Assembly (NCBI GenBank): GCA_964458015.1
Contig: CAYWGR010000147.1
Span: 1-14,823 of the forward strand
DNA: 14,823 bases
DNA from: CAYWGR01 sp964458015
GTDB lineage: Bacteria; Planctomycetota; Planctomycetia; Pirellulales; Thermoguttaceae
Reading direction: 5' to 3'
Within the stretch, counting starts at the first letter, position 1. Every line of letters starts with the position of its first letter. This document shows, piece by piece, positions 14,239-14,823 of the stretch. The position numbers and the translations under genes were made by a program. The notes beneath the pieces were generated by a model. That model was not told the origin of the DNA. It searched no databases and saw only the letters and a program-made list of their open reading frames with translations.

Positions 14239-14584
14239 TCGCGGCGATGTGGTTTTAGTTCTCTTCCCGGACTCTAACTTGGTTACCGCCAAACGAAGAC
14301 CAGCTCTGGTGGTGCAGGCAGATCAACTACAAACCGGTCTGTCGCAAACAATCGTTGCTATGATTACCAGCAACATGTCGCGGTCAGGACATGCCAGCCG
14401 CGTTATTGTACTGCGATCATCTCCACAGGGACAACGAATGGGGTTGCTCTCCGATTCCGTCATTATGACCGACAATCTTGCTACTATTCTCGATTCTGAA
14501 CTGGATCGAGTTATCGGACATTGCGATACTATGCCGGCAGTTGACGCAGCACTCCGGCATTCACTAGGCTTGAGAAAGAATTGA
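14225..14584 (+). CDS. MazF/PemK-family mRNA interferase toxin
   Basis: MazF toxins are ribosome-independent endoribonucleases that cut mRNA at short sequences and are held in check by the antitoxin. From ATG 14225 the product is 119 residues, the normal size. Family marks are YSRGDVVLVLFPDSN near the start, KRRPALVVQ (the conserved Arg-Pro), MITSNMSR with the conserved Thr-Ser, then RVIVLRSS, GLLSDSVIMTDN and LDRVIGHC. The conserved Arg and Thr that make up the active site are present, so it looks intact. ATG 14228 is equally possible; longer starts from 14192 would only extend into the antitoxin frame with no family support. Its stop is four bases from the convergent partial gene at the right edge. 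Confidence 0.9.
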   Translation: MMPYSRGDVVLVLFPDSNLVTAKRRPALVVQADQLQTGLSQTIVAMITSNMSRSGHASRVIVLRSSPQGQRMGLLSDSVIMTDNLATILDSELDRVIGHCDTMPAVDAALRHSLGLRKN

Positions 14585-14587
14585 CGG

Positions 14588-14823
14588 CTACACTCTTTTT
14601 TCTATTCTACTCCTTTTCATAATCTTCGGCCCTCCGCGACAACCATCGGGCCTTGTCGCCTGACCTCCGGCCAACATGGTGCGGCAGATGGCCAACGAGG
14701 CTACGGCCCAACTCGTGGCGATCAGCGGATCGTCCTCCTTCGCATCGGTAAAACGGTTGGTCCACGTGCCCAAATCGGACGCCGTCGGATGATTACTGTC
14801 TCGGGGAACTGCGTCACCATCCG
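14588..14823 (-). CDS. C-terminal end of an uncharacterised protein entering from the right edge
   Basis: On the minus strand one frame is open from the window edge to TAG at 14588, giving 77 codons of a C-terminus. It reads DGDAVPRDSNHPTASDLGTW, then TNRFTDAKEDDPLIATSWAV and ASLAICRTMLAGG, and ends in a basic tail (KRSRIEKRV). The helix ATSWAVASLAICRTMLAGG is Ala-rich and protein-like. No start is visible, because the ATG must lie outside the window. The short TTG start at 14773 inside it is not needed. No family recognised. The evidence is the uninterrupted frame and plausible composition only. Confidence 0.5.
   Translation of the reverse strand, partial: DGDAVPRDSNHPTASDLGTWTNRFTDAKEDDPLIATSWAVASLAICRTMLAGGQATRPDGCRGGPKIMKRSRIEKRV

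Overview
The window looks like a chromosomal piece of a planctomycete (PVC superphylum), probably close to Pirellulales. The reasons are the gene set: a DUF11/OmcB-like cysteine-containing lipoprotein, a Zn-ribbon + GYF_2 membrane protein, a stand-alone LigD-type phosphoesterase and a long CxP-type cysteine-rich secreted protein. Frequent short dispersed palindromes and heptamer arrays between genes also fit. The assignment rests on recognised protein style only; there is no rRNA marker in the window, and I saw no tRNA, CRISPR, phage or insertion-sequence gene.

Layout. 1-1566 (minus): the 5' part of a cysteine-rich secreted repeat protein that runs off the left edge, and a small lipoprotein followed by a probable terminator. 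1567-2157: a mosaic of short repeats. 2158-6578 (plus): a secreted HEAT-like protein, ispD (isoprenoid precursors), the C-terminal remnant of a four-helix-bundle protein, tyrS broken by a frameshift, and a membrane-anchored protein with possible YpmS similarity. 6600-6956 (minus): a stand-alone LigD-type 3'-phosphoesterase domain. 6957-7272: three kinds of repeat in a row. 7273-9765 (minus): a large DUF11-repeat lipoprotein. 9766-10111: a second copy of the dispersed palindrome plus a terminator.

10112-11412 (minus): an antitoxin-like small protein overlapping by TTGA a natural fusion of O6-alkylguanine-DNA alkyltransferase and endonuclease V. 11621-13968 (plus): a translationally coupled pair, a Zn-ribbon/GYF_2 tail-anchored protein and a P-loop ATPase with two membrane segments between Walker A and Walker B (KAP-like order). 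14005-14584 (plus): a MazF-type toxin with its overlapping antitoxin. 14588-14823 (minus): the C-terminal end of a gene that enters from the right.

Best candidates for something new are the GYF_2/ATPase pair, the alkyltransferase-endonuclease V fusion with its coupled antitoxin-like partner, and the repeat landscape. In the repeats, one palindrome occurs twice in opposite orientations, and a five-unit 7-bp array lies inside the start of tyrS, where gain or loss of a unit would shift the frame. None of these is proven to be a new system from sequence alone.
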